DNA of 64,000 nt from RPQJ01 sp046347155 (GCA_046347155.1 JAXMGT010000001.1:496001-560000); one strand, 5' to 3'. Positions 35,749 to 44,387 are shown, counted from the stretch's first letter. Translations and numbers: made by a program. The notes: a model not told the origin generated them from the letters alone.

Positions 35749-37935
35749 ATGGTGGAGACCCACGACCTGCGCGTCCTGATGGCCGACGACGACCCGGCCC
35801 AGCTGATGCTGTCGGAGGCGGCACTCGCGGGCGCGGGGTTCCTCGTGCACACCGTGTCCGACGGCGCCGATGCGGTCGAGCAGTTCGACCAGGTCGCGCC
35901 GGACCTCGTCGTGCTCGACGTGAACATGCCCCGGATGTCCGGTATCGAGGCGTGCCGCCGGATCCGCCAGGCCGCGGCCGGGCGCGCGTTGCCGATCCTG
36001 ATGCTGACCGGGCGCAACGACCTCCAGGCCATCAGCGAGGCCTTCGCCGCCGGCGCGAGCGACTTCGCGCAGAAAGGAATCAATCCGCGGCTGCTGGTCG
36101 AGCGCGTCCGGTTCCTGATGCGCGATCGCAGCCTCCAGGAGGAGCTTCGCGCGAGCCGTTCGCGCCTGCTGCTCGCCCAGCGCATCGCCCGCGTCGGCCA
36201 CTGGGAACTCACGACCGACGGACGAACGCTGCACGCGTCGACGGTGCTCGGCGAGATCCTCGGGGTCGATCCCGCGCAGCTCGGCGGGTTCGAGGACTTC
36301 GTGCGGATGCTGGACACGCAGGACCAGTTCGCCGTGCGCCAGTCGTTCCTCGCGTGCGCGACCGGCGAGGGGCGATACAGCCACGACCATACGCTGCGTA
36401 CCGGGTCCGGTGCCGTCGTGCGCGTACACCAGGAGGCCGAACTCGTGCAGGACACCGAGCGCCCCCGGGGCGGCACGGTGATCGTGACGATGCAGGACCT
36501 GACGCGGCTGCACCTGGCCGAGGAGTCGGTGCGCGTGCTGTCGTACACGGATCCGAGCACCGGGCTGCCGAACCGGCGCAGGCTCGCCGAGCAGCTCGCG
36601 GCCGCGCTGACGGACGGTGCCGCGGTCGCGTCGACCGGTGTCGTCGCGATCCGTATCCACCACTTCGACCAGGTGATCCAGGCCCAGGGTCTCGAGCGCG
36701 CCCATGCACTGCTCGCGCGCGTCGGGCGGCGCATCGAGGCGGAACTCGCCGCCGTCAGCGAGGGTGGTGCGGTGCCGTGGCGCGCCGCGAGCCCGTCCGT
36801 GTGCCGCGCGGCCGATGCGCAACTCGCGCTCGTCCTGCGCAGCCGGATCTCGGAGGCGCACCTCGGCGAGGTCGCGCTGAAGATCATCCAGGCACTGGCC
36901 GCCGACCCGGTCCGGGACGACGAGGGTTACGCGCCGGCGCTTGGTGCCGGCATCGCGATCGCGGGCGCCGAGCCGCTCCTGCCCGAGCAGCTCATCGAGC
37001 GCGCGCAGGTCGCCGCCGACCAGGCCACCCGGCCGTGGTCCTGCGAGACGTACTCGGCGGCTCCGCTGGCGCGATCCCGCCGGCGGCTGCAGGTGGAGGC
37101 GGCACTGCGCGGCGCGATCGACCGCGGCGAGATGAGGGTCGCGTACCAGCCGCGCGTCGCGATGGACGATTACGCCCTCCGCGGCGTGGAATGCCTCGTA
37201 CGCTGGGACAATCCGCATTCCGAGTCCGTCACGCCGGCCGAGCTGATCGCGATTGCGGAAGGCGCGGGGCTTGCGGAGGAAATCGGTCGCTGGGTGATGG
37301 CCGAGGCCTGCCGACAGGTCGCCGCGTGGCGGCATCGGTACGAGCGCGAAATCGCGCTGTCGGTGAATCTCAGCGCCCGCCAGCTGAACGATCCGACGCT
37401 CGTCGAGTTCGTGCAGCGCACGCTGGAGAAGAATGGACTGCCGGCGTCGATGCTCGAGCTCGAGGTGACGGAGTCGAACCTGGCGCAGTCGCCGGTCGAG
37501 AGCCGGCAAGTGCTCGACACGCTGCGCGCGATCGGCGTTCGCATCGCGATCGACGACTTCGGCGCAGGGTACTCGTCGCTCGGGCAGATACGCCGGATCC
37601 CGTTCGACTGCCTGAAGCTCGATCGCTCGCTGATCGCGGACCTGTACACCGACCTCGGCGCCCAGGGCGTCGCGACGGCCGTCATCGCAATGACGCGCAG
37701 CCTGCGGGTCCGCTCGGTCGCGGTCGGCGTGGAGGATGCGGCGACGCTCGAGATGCTCGCCGCGCTCGGCTGCGATGAATTCCAGGGCCAGTACGTCGCC
37801 GCAGCACTCGGGCCGCGCGAATTCGAGGACTGGCTGGACGATGGCGGGGCCGCGTCGCTCGCGCGACCGGCCATCGACGTCGTCGACGCGCTCGAGGCGG
37901 TCGAGCGGCGGGCGCTCGCGAGGCGACTCGACTGA
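35749..37935 (+). CDS. Response regulator: REC-PAS-degenerate GGDEF-degenerate EAL
   Basis: A protein of 728 residues. The receiver has ADDDP and the phospho-Asp at residue 57 (VLDVNMPRMSG). A PAS domain follows (AQRIARVGHWELTTDG), then a GGDEF-type fold that keeps LSYTDPSTGLPNRRRL but has no recognisable GGDEF loop. The EAL domain has ECLVRW (~481), LSVNLSARQL, LEVTES, AIDDFGAGYSSLGQI and CLKLDRSLI. The expected AEGVE motif reads AVGVED, with Val at 659 replacing the first Glu, the residue proposed as general base in EAL phosphodiesterases such as RocR. Both enzyme domains are therefore probably inactive or weak, and the protein may act as a c-di-GMP receptor controlled by the upstream hybrid kinase. 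Confidence 0.87.
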   Translation: MVETHDLRVLMADDDPAQLMLSEAALAGAGFLVHTVSDGADAVEQFDQVAPDLVVLDVNMPRMSGIEACRRIRQAAAGRALPILMLTGRNDLQAISEAFAAGASDFAQKGINPRLLVERVRFLMRDRSLQEELRASRSRLLLAQRIARVGHWELTTDGRTLHASTVLGEILGVDPAQLGGFEDFVRMLDTQDQFAVRQSFLACATGEGRYSHDHTLRTGSGAVVRVHQEAELVQDTERPRGGTVIVTMQDLTRLHLAEESVRVLSYTDPSTGLPNRRRLAEQLAAALTDGAAVASTGVVAIRIHHFDQVIQAQGLERAHALLARVGRRIEAELAAVSEGGAVPWRAASPSVCRAADAQLALVLRSRISEAHLGEVALKIIQALAADPVRDDEGYAPALGAGIAIAGAEPLLPEQLIERAQVAADQATRPWSCETYSAAPLARSRRRLQVEAALRGAIDRGEMRVAYQPRVAMDDYALRGVECLVRWDNPHSESVTPAELIAIAEGAGLAEEIGRWVMAEACRQVAAWRHRYEREIALSVNLSARQLNDPTLVEFVQRTLEKNGLPASMLELEVTESNLAQSPVESRQVLDTLRAIGVRIAIDDFGAGYSSLGQIRRIPFDCLKLDRSLIADLYTDLGAQGVATAVIAMTRSLRVRSVAVGVEDAATLEMLAALGCDEFQGQYVAAALGPREFEDWLDDGGAASLARPAIDVVDALEAVERRALARRLD

Positions 37936-37969
37936 CCCTCCCGCGGGTGGGCCGCGGGTCCGCCCCCGT

Positions 37970-38770
37970 TCAGGTCCGGCGACGTCGCCCGGCCAGGCCG
38001 AGCCCCGCGAGACCAAGCCCGAACAGCGCGAGCGTCGCCGGTTCCGGCACCGACGCCGACTTGTAGCGGATGACCATGATCATGTCGTCGTGGTTGTCGT
38101 CGTTGCCGGCACCCGAGTCGTCGAACATGACGAGCCAGAGGTCGCTCAGGCACGCTGCGCCGGCGGCGCAGCTCGCGAGCGACATGCCACCATTCTTCGG
38201 CAGCAGGTTCGGATCGAACGACGCCAGCGGCACGAACACCAGGCTGCGATAGCCGTTCGCCGTGCCCGAGGCGCCTGCCCACTGTGCATTCAGGTTGGCG
38301 ACGTTGTCGTTCAGCACGGTGCGTCCATACGCGCCGACCGAGTCGCCACCGCTCGACGTGAAGCCGATCGGCAGCGCGCCCGGGCCCACCGAGGTCGTGC
38401 CGACGCTGATGTACGGCGCATAAAAAGTGTCCGGGCGACCGGCCGTCGAGATCACCGAGCCGCCGAGCAGCAGGAAGCCATTCGTGTAGCCCGCCTCGTT
38501 GCCGAGATAGAACGCCTCGATCGAGCCCGGGTCGAGCGCGGTGAGCTGGCCGAAGTACGCATCGACGACCCGGTTGCTGCCCCAGTACGTCGACGTGAAG
38601 AAGTCGTTCTTGGTTCCGTCGCAGACGGCCGGGTTGTTGCCCGGGTTGCCGCAGGACTGGATCGACCCGTGGCTGAACGCGCTCGTGTCGAGCAGCAGGC
38701 TTGCCTGCGCGGGGAGGGCGGCGGCCAGGGCCAGGGCGGCGAGCAGGGACTGGAACATGGACTTCGACAT
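37970..38770 (-). CDS. PEP-CTERM sorting-domain protein
   Basis: A protein of 266 residues. Signal peptide MSKSMFQSLLAALALAAALPAQA; Shine-Dalgarno AAAAGGA eight bases upstream. The C-terminus is a textbook PEP-CTERM anchor: VPEPATLALFGLGLAGLGLA followed by the basic cluster GRRRRT, the signal recognised and cleaved by exosortase (EpsH/XrtA) systems. The mature domain is all-beta in character, with two possible disulfide pairs (SCGNPGNNPAVC and SCAAGAAC), and ends with an acidic segment (DDSGAGNDDNHDD) just before the anchor. It is probably displayed in or released to the exopolysaccharide layer. A full-consensus sigma-54 promoter lies immediately upstream. Confidence 0.92.
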   Translation of the reverse strand: MSKSMFQSLLAALALAAALPAQASLLLDTSAFSHGSIQSCGNPGNNPAVCDGTKNDFFTSTYWGSNRVVDAYFGQLTALDPGSIEAFYLGNEAGYTNGFLLLGGSVISTAGRPDTFYAPYISVGTTSVGPGALPIGFTSSGGDSVGAYGRTVLNDNVANLNAQWAGASGTANGYRSLVFVPLASFDPNLLPKNGGMSLASCAAGAACLSDLWLVMFDDSGAGNDDNHDDMIMVIRYKSASVPEPATLALFGLGLAGLGLAGRRRRT

Positions 38771-38822
38771 CGGTGAATCCTTTTGGACGGATCGGCCGCT
38801 CCGGTGCGACCTGGCTGTGCAT

Positions 38823-38839
38823 TGCAACAGGCATGCCAA
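38823..38839 (-). promoter_or_regulatory. Sigma-54 (RpoN) promoter of the PEP-CTERM gene
   Basis: Read on the minus strand the sequence is TTGGCATGCCTGTTGCA. It fits the -24/-12 consensus YTGGCAYRNNNNTTGCW at every defined position, with GG and GC exactly ten bases apart. Transcription would begin near 38812, leaving a ~42-base leader that contains the Shine-Dalgarno. In bacteria with exosortase systems, PEP-CTERM genes are commonly controlled by RpoN with the PrsK/PrsR two-component system, so the placement makes biological sense. Confidence 0.72.
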
Positions 38840-39005
38840 TCCTTTCCATTCAAAGACTTACCTATGTCGGGGGTGGGATCCGAGGTGGGTTTGTACAAGC
38901 CGCCGACACCGGCCCGACGCCGCTTGAGCAGGCCCGTCCGTCATCCCCGAGCGTGCTGCAGTGCTCATTCCATGCCCGCCGATGCGCGGTTTCGCTCTCG
39001 CGCTC

Positions 39006-39017
39006 TGTGATAATCAC
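39006..39017 (+). promoter_or_regulatory. Extended -10 element with overlapping palindrome before the acyl carrier gene
   Basis: TGTGATAAT (39006-39014) is an extended -10 sequence. It lies inside the 11-base inverted repeat GTGATAATCAC (39007-39017), which could be an operator. The predicted transcript start is near 39021, just upstream of the acyl carrier protein ATG at 39045. No good -35 is visible. Confidence 0.35.
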
Positions 39018-39044
39018 GGCTCGATCCGTCATCCCGTGGCCACG

Positions 39045-39293
39045 ATGAACGACAGAGACAAGATCAAGAAATTCGTCCTGAACAACTTCCTGTTCACCGA
39101 TGACCCCAGCGCCGTCCAGGACGGCGCGTCGCTGATAGAGGGTGGCATCGTCGATTCAACCGGCATCCTGGAACTCATCATGTTCCTCGACGAAACGCTG
39201 GCAGTCCGGGTCGAGGATGCCGAGATGGTCCCGGCGAATTTCGAGTCGATCGACGCGATCGTGAACTTCGTCGCGCGCAAGCGCGCCCGCTGA
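39045..39293 (+). CDS. Acyl carrier protein
   Basis: A protein of 82 residues beginning MNDRDKIKKFVLNNFLF. It is a four-helix carrier protein with the phosphopantetheine attachment Ser at residue 38 in GGIVDSTGILELIMFL (DS motif). Length and acidic character fit a dedicated carrier. It sits 15 bases before an AMP-forming ligase, the usual partner that loads it. Carriers of this kind occur in exosortase-associated exopolysaccharide loci and in small amide/acyl pathways. It is not the fatty-acid AcpP: the sequence around the serine (DSTGILEL) differs from the DSLDTVEL of AcpP. Confidence 0.88.
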   Translation: MNDRDKIKKFVLNNFLFTDDPSAVQDGASLIEGGIVDSTGILELIMFLDETLAVRVEDAEMVPANFESIDAIVNFVARKRAR

Positions 39294-39308
39294 CCGGTCC
39301 GTTCGCCA

Positions 39309-40814
39309 ATGTCTTCGCTCGCGGGCCGGTTGCTGGGGCATGCCGCGCGGGCATCGGGGTCCGTCGCGCTCATCGACGGCGGCCGTCGGATGAGTTACGA
39401 GGAACTGGCGACCCGAGCGTCCGCGCTCGCCGCCGGCTTGCGCGGGTTCGGCGTGCGGGCCGGCGACCGGGTGGTCGGTGTCCTCGCGCACGGGGCCGAC
39501 GCCGTCGTGGCGATGTACGGCAGCTGGTTTGCCGGCGCGGTGTACGTGCCGGTCAACGTCCAGGCGCGGGGTCCCGAGATCGCCAACGTCGTGCGGCACA
39601 GCGGTGCCCGCGTCCTCCTGCATGAGCCGATGCGACCGGAGCTCCCGGTGGCCGAGGCAGGCGCGACGGGCGCGCACGTGCAGGCCTCGACGGTACCCGA
39701 CCTGTGCGACGACGCGTCCGTAATCACGCGGACGCCGGATGCAGGCGCCGGTGCGGGCGCCGTCGCGATGCTCCTGTACACGTCGGGGACCACCGGGCGC
39801 CCCAAGGCCGTGACGCTCACGGCCGGCAACCTTGACGCCAACGTCGCGTCGATCATCCAGTACCTCGGGCTCTCGAACACGGACAAGGTGTTGTCGGTCC
39901 TGCCGCTCCACTACTCGTACGGAAACTCCGTGCTGCACACGCACCTCGCGGCCGGTGGCACCGTCGTCTTCGAGAGGAACCTGGTGTTCCCGCACGCGAT
40001 GGTCGAAACGATGGCGAAGGAAGGCGTCACCGGTTTTTCCGGTGTGCCCTCGACGTTCGCCCTGTTGCTCTCTCGCGTCAACCTGGCCGCCAGCGGCCTG
40101 GAGGCGCTGCGATACGTCACTCAGGCCGGTGCCGCCATGTCGCCAGCCATGGTGGCGCGGCTGCGCCGGGCACTCCCGGGTGTGAAGGTATTCGTGATGT
40201 ACGGCCAGACAGAAGCCACAGCCCGGCTTGCATACGTGCCGCCGGACCGTCTCGACGAAAAAGTCGGGTCCGCGGGCATCGCGATTCCAGGCGTCGAGCT
40301 GCAGATCCGTGACGAGGCCGGCGCCGCCTTGGGGCCGGACGTCGTCGGCGAGGTGTGGGCCAGGGGCGCCAACGTGATGCACGGGTACTGGAACGATGAG
40401 GAGGCCACCCGCGCGGTGCTCCGCGACGGCTGGCTCAGGACCGGCGACCTCGGCCGCATGGATCGAGACGGATTCCTGTTCCTGTCCGGGCGCCGCAGCG
40501 ACATGATCAAGACCGGAGCGAACCGGGTCCATCCTCAGGAAATCGAGGAAGTGCTCGAAGGTCTCCCGGGCCTGCGCGAGGCGGCGGTCGCAGGCATCGA
40601 CGACGAATTGCTGGGTCAGGCGGTGGCGGCTTATGTCGTGCCGGAGCCCGATTCCGGGCTGACGATCGAGCGCATCAAAGCCCACTGTCTGGAGCAGCTG
40701 GCTCCCTACAAGGTTCCGAAGCACGTATTCTTCCTTAAGGCGCTCCCGCGCACGGCCAGCGGCAAGCTACAGCGCTTCGAACTTGAGGCCGCGACTCGCG
40801 AGGAATCGAAGTGA
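39309..40814 (+). CDS. AMP-forming acyl-CoA/acyl-ACP ligase
   Basis: A protein of 501 residues of the ANL superfamily. The P-loop-like AMP-binding motif is LLYTSGTTGRPKAVTLT, A5 is MYGQTEATARLAYV, A7 is GWLRTGDLGRMDRDGFLFLSGR, and A10 is PRTASGKLQR with the catalytic Lys. It activates a carboxylic acid as the adenylate and passes it to a thiol; the carrier protein gene directly upstream makes it a probable ACP ligase. Ligases of this type appear in XrtA/PEP-CTERM exopolysaccharide clusters. Its stop overlaps the start of the NAD-synthase-like gene (GTGA). The acid substrate cannot be assigned. Confidence 0.9.
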   Translation: MSSLAGRLLGHAARASGSVALIDGGRRMSYEELATRASALAAGLRGFGVRAGDRVVGVLAHGADAVVAMYGSWFAGAVYVPVNVQARGPEIANVVRHSGARVLLHEPMRPELPVAEAGATGAHVQASTVPDLCDDASVITRTPDAGAGAGAVAMLLYTSGTTGRPKAVTLTAGNLDANVASIIQYLGLSNTDKVLSVLPLHYSYGNSVLHTHLAAGGTVVFERNLVFPHAMVETMAKEGVTGFSGVPSTFALLLSRVNLAASGLEALRYVTQAGAAMSPAMVARLRRALPGVKVFVMYGQTEATARLAYVPPDRLDEKVGSAGIAIPGVELQIRDEAGAALGPDVVGEVWARGANVMHGYWNDEEATRAVLRDGWLRTGDLGRMDRDGFLFLSGRRSDMIKTGANRVHPQEIEEVLEGLPGLREAAVAGIDDELLGQAVAAYVVPEPDSGLTIERIKAHCLEQLAPYKVPKHVFFLKALPRTASGKLQRFELEAATREESK

Positions 40815-41794
40815 CGCCGATCGACCGGAATGTGCTCGAACTGGATTGCGCCGCCGAGGTCGAGCGCATCGCGGGATGGCTGCGTGACCGGACCGCACGC
40901 GTGCTCAAGCGGCGCGGGCTGGTCGTCGCGACGTCGGGCGGCATCGACAGTTCCGTGTGCGCCGCGCTCGCCGTGCGCGCGCTCGGGCCCGGGAAGGTGC
41001 TGTCGCTGATCCTGCCCGAACGCGACTCCTCCGACGACAGTGCCGTCCGCGCGACGATGCTCTGCGAACACCTCGGCATCGAAAGCGTGACGACCGACAT
41101 TGCGCCGACGCTCGAGGCCATCGGCTGCTACCGATGGCGCGACGAGGCCGTGCGCGCCGTGCTGCCCGAATACGGCCCGGGCTGGAAGATGAAGATCGTC
41201 ATCCGCGGCGGGCTGGCCGGCCAGGTGAACCGCTTCAACGTGGTGGCGCAGTCGGCCGACGGTACGCTCGTCGAGAAATCGTTGCCCTTGCGGCCGTACC
41301 TGCAGATCGTGGCGGCCACGAATTTCAAGCAGCGAGTGCGCAAGACGCTCGAGTACTTCCACGCCGATCGCCTGAATTACGCCGTCGTAGGCACGCCGAA
41401 CCGGCTGGAGTACGACCAGGGCTTCTTCGTAAAGAACGGCGACGGGTCTGCCGACGTCAAGCCCATCGCGCACCTGTACAAGACGCAGGTTTACGCGATG
41501 GCGCGCCACCTCGGCCTGCCCGAGCGCGTCTGTTCCGCCGTGCCCACCACCGATACGTACAGCCTCGGGCAGGGCCAGGACGAGTTCTATTTCGCGCTTC
41601 CCTACCAGCAGATGGACCTCGCACTCTGGGCCATGGAGCACGACCGGCCGCCGGCGGAACTCGCGCTCGCGCTCGACGTCGACGTGCCGGCGGCCGAGGC
41701 CATCTACGCCGACATCCAGGCGAAGCGGCACGCGGCCCGCTACCTCCACATGCCGCCACAGACGCTGGACGACGACGGGTCGGGCGGGCACTGA
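40811..41794 (+). CDS. NAD-synthase-like PP-loop amidotransferase/ligase
   Basis: A protein of 327 residues, GTG start overlapping the ligase stop. N-type PP-loop TSGGIDSSVCAALA, then a NadE-like C-terminal half: VGTPNRLEYDQGFF, KNGDGSADVKPIAHLYKTQV and ALPYQQMDLAL. There is no glutaminase domain, so it would use ammonia or an ammonia-delivering partner. A ~60-residue region (GCYRWRDEAVRAVLPEYGPG, KIVIRGGLAGQVNRFNVV) replaces the short segment of housekeeping NadE. Fixed between an ACP ligase and an asparagine-synthase-type amidotransferase, it more likely amidates a pathway acid than makes NAD, but that is inference. Confidence 0.78.
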   Translation: MTPIDRNVLELDCAAEVERIAGWLRDRTARVLKRRGLVVATSGGIDSSVCAALAVRALGPGKVLSLILPERDSSDDSAVRATMLCEHLGIESVTTDIAPTLEAIGCYRWRDEAVRAVLPEYGPGWKMKIVIRGGLAGQVNRFNVVAQSADGTLVEKSLPLRPYLQIVAATNFKQRVRKTLEYFHADRLNYAVVGTPNRLEYDQGFFVKNGDGSADVKPIAHLYKTQVYAMARHLGLPERVCSAVPTTDTYSLGQGQDEFYFALPYQQMDLALWAMEHDRPPAELALALDVDVPAAEAIYADIQAKRHAARYLHMPPQTLDDDGSGGH

Positions 41795-41821
41795 GCCGGC
41801 GCGCCGGCGGGTAACGGGGCC

Positions 41822-43765
41822 ATGTGCGGCATCGCTGGAATCTACGCCCCCGACGGCCAGCGGCCGCCGATGGCGGGCGAGCTCGACCGGATGATCCGCG
41901 TGTTGCACCACCGCGGCCCCGACGGCTACGGCCGTTGGCTGGATTCGAGCGTTGGCCTCGCGCACGCGCGCCTGAGCATCATCGACCTGGTAAGCGGCGA
42001 CCAGCCGATACGGAACGAGGACGGCACCGTACAGGTGGTCTTCAACGGCGAGATCTTCAACTACGTCGAGCTCCGGTCCGATCTCGAGAAGCGCGGCCAC
42101 GGGTTCTACACTGCCTCGGATACCGAGGTCATCGTCCACTTGTACGAGGAGTTCGGCGACGGCTTCGTCGAGCACCTGAACGGGCAGTTCGCGATTGCGC
42201 TGTGGGACGCGCGCCGGCATCGGCTCGTGCTCGCCCGCGATCGGGTCGGCATCCGGCCGCTGTATTTTGGCTGGTCGGGCGGCCGGCTGTTGTTTGCATC
42301 CGAGGTCAAGGCGATCCTCGCCGAGGGCAGCCTGGAAGCCCGGCTGGACGTCCGGAGCCTGTTCGAGACGTTCAGTTACTGGAGTCCACTCGAAGGACGC
42401 TCCGCCTTCGTCGGCGTCGCGAGCCTGCCGCCGGGGCACGTGATGTCCGTCGAGGACGGCGTGGCGACGACGACTCGCTACTGGGACTGGGACTGGAAGC
42501 TCGACCCGGCCCGTGGCCCCCGTCGATTGACGCCAACCGTCGTCGACGAACTGAGTTCGCTGCTGCAGGATGCGGTGAGGCTGCAGCTGAGGGCCGATGT
42601 TCCGGTCGGCGCGTATCTCAGCGGCGGCCTCGACTCGTCCGCGATCACCGGCATGGCCCACCGGATCACGAGGCAGCCGGTGCGGGCCTTTTCGCTGGTC
42701 TTCGACGACCGGGAATTCGACGAGGGGGACCACCAGCGGGCCGTGAGCTCGGCGCTGGACGTCGAACGCACGGAGCATCACTGCACGCTGCGCGACATCG
42801 CTGACTCTTTCGAGCGCGCCATGTGGCACATCGAGTCGCCGATCGTCCGCACCGCGCCCGTGCCGCTCATGCACCTCGCGCGGCGGGTGCGCGAGGCCGG
42901 CTACAAGGTGGTCCTCACCGGCGAGGGCGCGGACGAAGTCTTCGCCGGCTACGACATCTTTCGCGAGGCCAAGCTTCGCCGGTGGATTGCGCGCAATCCC
43001 GGCTCGCGCTGGCGCGGGCGGCTCTTCGAAAGGCTGTACCCGTACCTTGCCGCATCGCCGACGCAGAGCGCGTCGATGGCCGAACGGCATTTCGCCGCGG
43101 GCATCGGTGATGCGCGACACCCGGCGTACGCCCACGGTCCGAGGATCCGGGCGACCCAGCGGGCATTCCAGCTGCTGTCGGCCGACCTGCGTCGCCAGGC
43201 GGCGGATTTCGACGCGCCCGCGGAACTTGCGCGGGCGTTCCCGATCGGGTCGCGGTCGTGGCCTGACCTCGGTCGTGACCAGTACGTCGAGGCCCACACG
43301 CTCATGTCCGGGTACCTGCTGTCAGCCCAGGGCGACCGGGTGGCCATGGCGCACTCGATCGAGGGGCGGGTCCCGTTCCTCGACCATCGCGTCATCGAGT
43401 TCGCGTGCAGCCTGCCGCCGTCCGCCCACCTGTCCGTGTTGCGCGAGAAGAACCTGCTCAAGAAAGCCGTGTCGCCGTTCGTCCCCGCGCCGGTGCTCGC
43501 CCGAACGAAACAGCCGTTCCGTGCTCCGGACAGCCGCTGCTTCTTCGAGGGCGGCCTGCCGCACGCGCTGGTGGACGAAATGCTCGAGCCGGGGCGGGTC
43601 CGCCAGGCCGGTTACTTCGATCCGGCGGCCGTGGCACAACTGGTCGCCAAGTGCAGGGCGGGCCGGGCACTCGGGTTCGCCGACAACATGGCGTTCATCG
43701 GCGTGCTGTCCACGATGACGCTGCACGCGCTGATGGTCGAAGGGAAAGGCGGCCGACCGGACTAG
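41822..43765 (+). CDS. asnB: Asparagine synthase-type glutamine amidotransferase
   Basis: A protein of 647 residues. Class II glutaminase begins MCGIAGIYAPDG with Cys2 as nucleophile, plus RLSIIDLVSGDQPIRNEDG, NGEIFNYVEL and SDTEVIVHLYEE. The synthetase domain has the PP-loop AYLSGGLDSSAI and TGEGADEVFAGYDIF. Length and layout fit AsnB and also the amidotransferases found in exosortase A (XrtA) clusters. It is the last gene of the ACP/ligase/NAD-synthase-like operon, 27 bases after the previous stop. It probably transfers amide nitrogen to a carboxylate on the product of this cluster; free asparagine synthesis is the alternative. Confidence 0.88.
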   Translation: MCGIAGIYAPDGQRPPMAGELDRMIRVLHHRGPDGYGRWLDSSVGLAHARLSIIDLVSGDQPIRNEDGTVQVVFNGEIFNYVELRSDLEKRGHGFYTASDTEVIVHLYEEFGDGFVEHLNGQFAIALWDARRHRLVLARDRVGIRPLYFGWSGGRLLFASEVKAILAEGSLEARLDVRSLFETFSYWSPLEGRSAFVGVASLPPGHVMSVEDGVATTTRYWDWDWKLDPARGPRRLTPTVVDELSSLLQDAVRLQLRADVPVGAYLSGGLDSSAITGMAHRITRQPVRAFSLVFDDREFDEGDHQRAVSSALDVERTEHHCTLRDIADSFERAMWHIESPIVRTAPVPLMHLARRVREAGYKVVLTGEGADEVFAGYDIFREAKLRRWIARNPGSRWRGRLFERLYPYLAASPTQSASMAERHFAAGIGDARHPAYAHGPRIRATQRAFQLLSADLRRQAADFDAPAELARAFPIGSRSWPDLGRDQYVEAHTLMSGYLLSAQGDRVAMAHSIEGRVPFLDHRVIEFACSLPPSAHLSVLREKNLLKKAVSPFVPAPVLARTKQPFRAPDSRCFFEGGLPHALVDEMLEPGRVRQAGYFDPAAVAQLVAKCRAGRALGFADNMAFIGVLSTMTLHALMVEGKGGRPD

Positions 43766-43820
43766 GGGCCGAGGCGCCAGCACGATGGCGAAGGCCAACG
43801 AGCGGTCGGCACCCGGCGAG

Positions 43821-44387
43821 TCAGAGAAACGCGCCGTTGTCGTAGTCCTTCGCGGCCACGCGCGCCGGGTTGCCGAGCACCAGGCATCTCGACGCCACGT
43901 CGCCGGTGACCACGGCCCCTGCGCCGATCGTGGCGCCGTCGCCGATCGACATCCGGCCGAGCACGCGCGCGTGCGCGCCGATCCACACCCGGTCACCGAT
44001 GACGGGTCCTTCGTTTGAACCGTCGGTCGCCCCGATGCGCACCTGCTGTTGCAGCGAGCAGTGCGATCCGATCCTGCAATTGCGCACGTCGATCCCGCCG
44101 AAGTGCCCGATGTACAGGCCAGGCCCGATCTCGGCGCTGGGGTCGAGGTGTATGTCGTAGGCGAGCCGAATCGCCCATTCGAGCGCCCAGTAGGCGACCC
44201 AGAATGCCGCGAACACGACCCAGCCCCAGGGCCGGCGTCGGCGGCGCCTGATCCACTGGCCGAACCGATAGACGAACAACGCCTGCAGGCCGATGTGCGC
44301 GAACGCCATGCGCGTCGCGGCCCCGATCGCCAGCGGACGGTCGGTCCGGTCGAATCGCCGGGCATCAGCGATGATCGCGGCGCGCAC
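43821..44387 (-). CDS. Left-handed beta-helix (hexapeptide) acyltransferase (1)
   Basis: A protein of 188 residues. N-terminal hydrophobic segment (WGWVVFAAFWVAYWALEWAI) after an Arg-rich loop, then hexapeptide repeats: IHLDPSAEIGPGLYIGHFGG, VIGDRVWIGAHARVLGRMSI, GDGATIGAGAVVTGDV. This is the CysE/WcaB/serine O-acetyltransferase-like group, with the trimer catalytic His in IGHFGG. It starts with a GTG directly after the TGA of the neighbouring acyltransferase. The membrane segment suggests a sugar- or lipid-linked acceptor, as for exopolysaccharide acetylation. Confidence 0.82.
   Translation of the reverse strand: MRAAIIADARRFDRTDRPLAIGAATRMAFAHIGLQALFVYRFGQWIRRRRRRPWGWVVFAAFWVAYWALEWAIRLAYDIHLDPSAEIGPGLYIGHFGGIDVRNCRIGSHCSLQQQVRIGATDGSNEGPVIGDRVWIGAHARVLGRMSIGDGATIGAGAVVTGDVASRCLVLGNPARVAAKDYDNGAFL

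Noticed and set aside
34611..37778. A 1055-codon plus-strand frame spanning the kinase and regulator genes
   Set aside because: It crosses the stop/start junction of two well-formed signalling genes, is Arg/Gly-rich and has no domain.
37940..37958. Inverted repeat CCCGCGG/CCGCGGG between the regulator and the PEP-CTERM gene
   Set aside because: It has no T tract. In DNA this rich in G and C, such short repeats arise by chance, so I do not call it a terminator.
35560..38016. An 818-codon minus-strand frame opposite the regulator gene
   Set aside because: Composition-driven antisense frame with no family features; the plus-strand frame has intact REC and EAL motifs.
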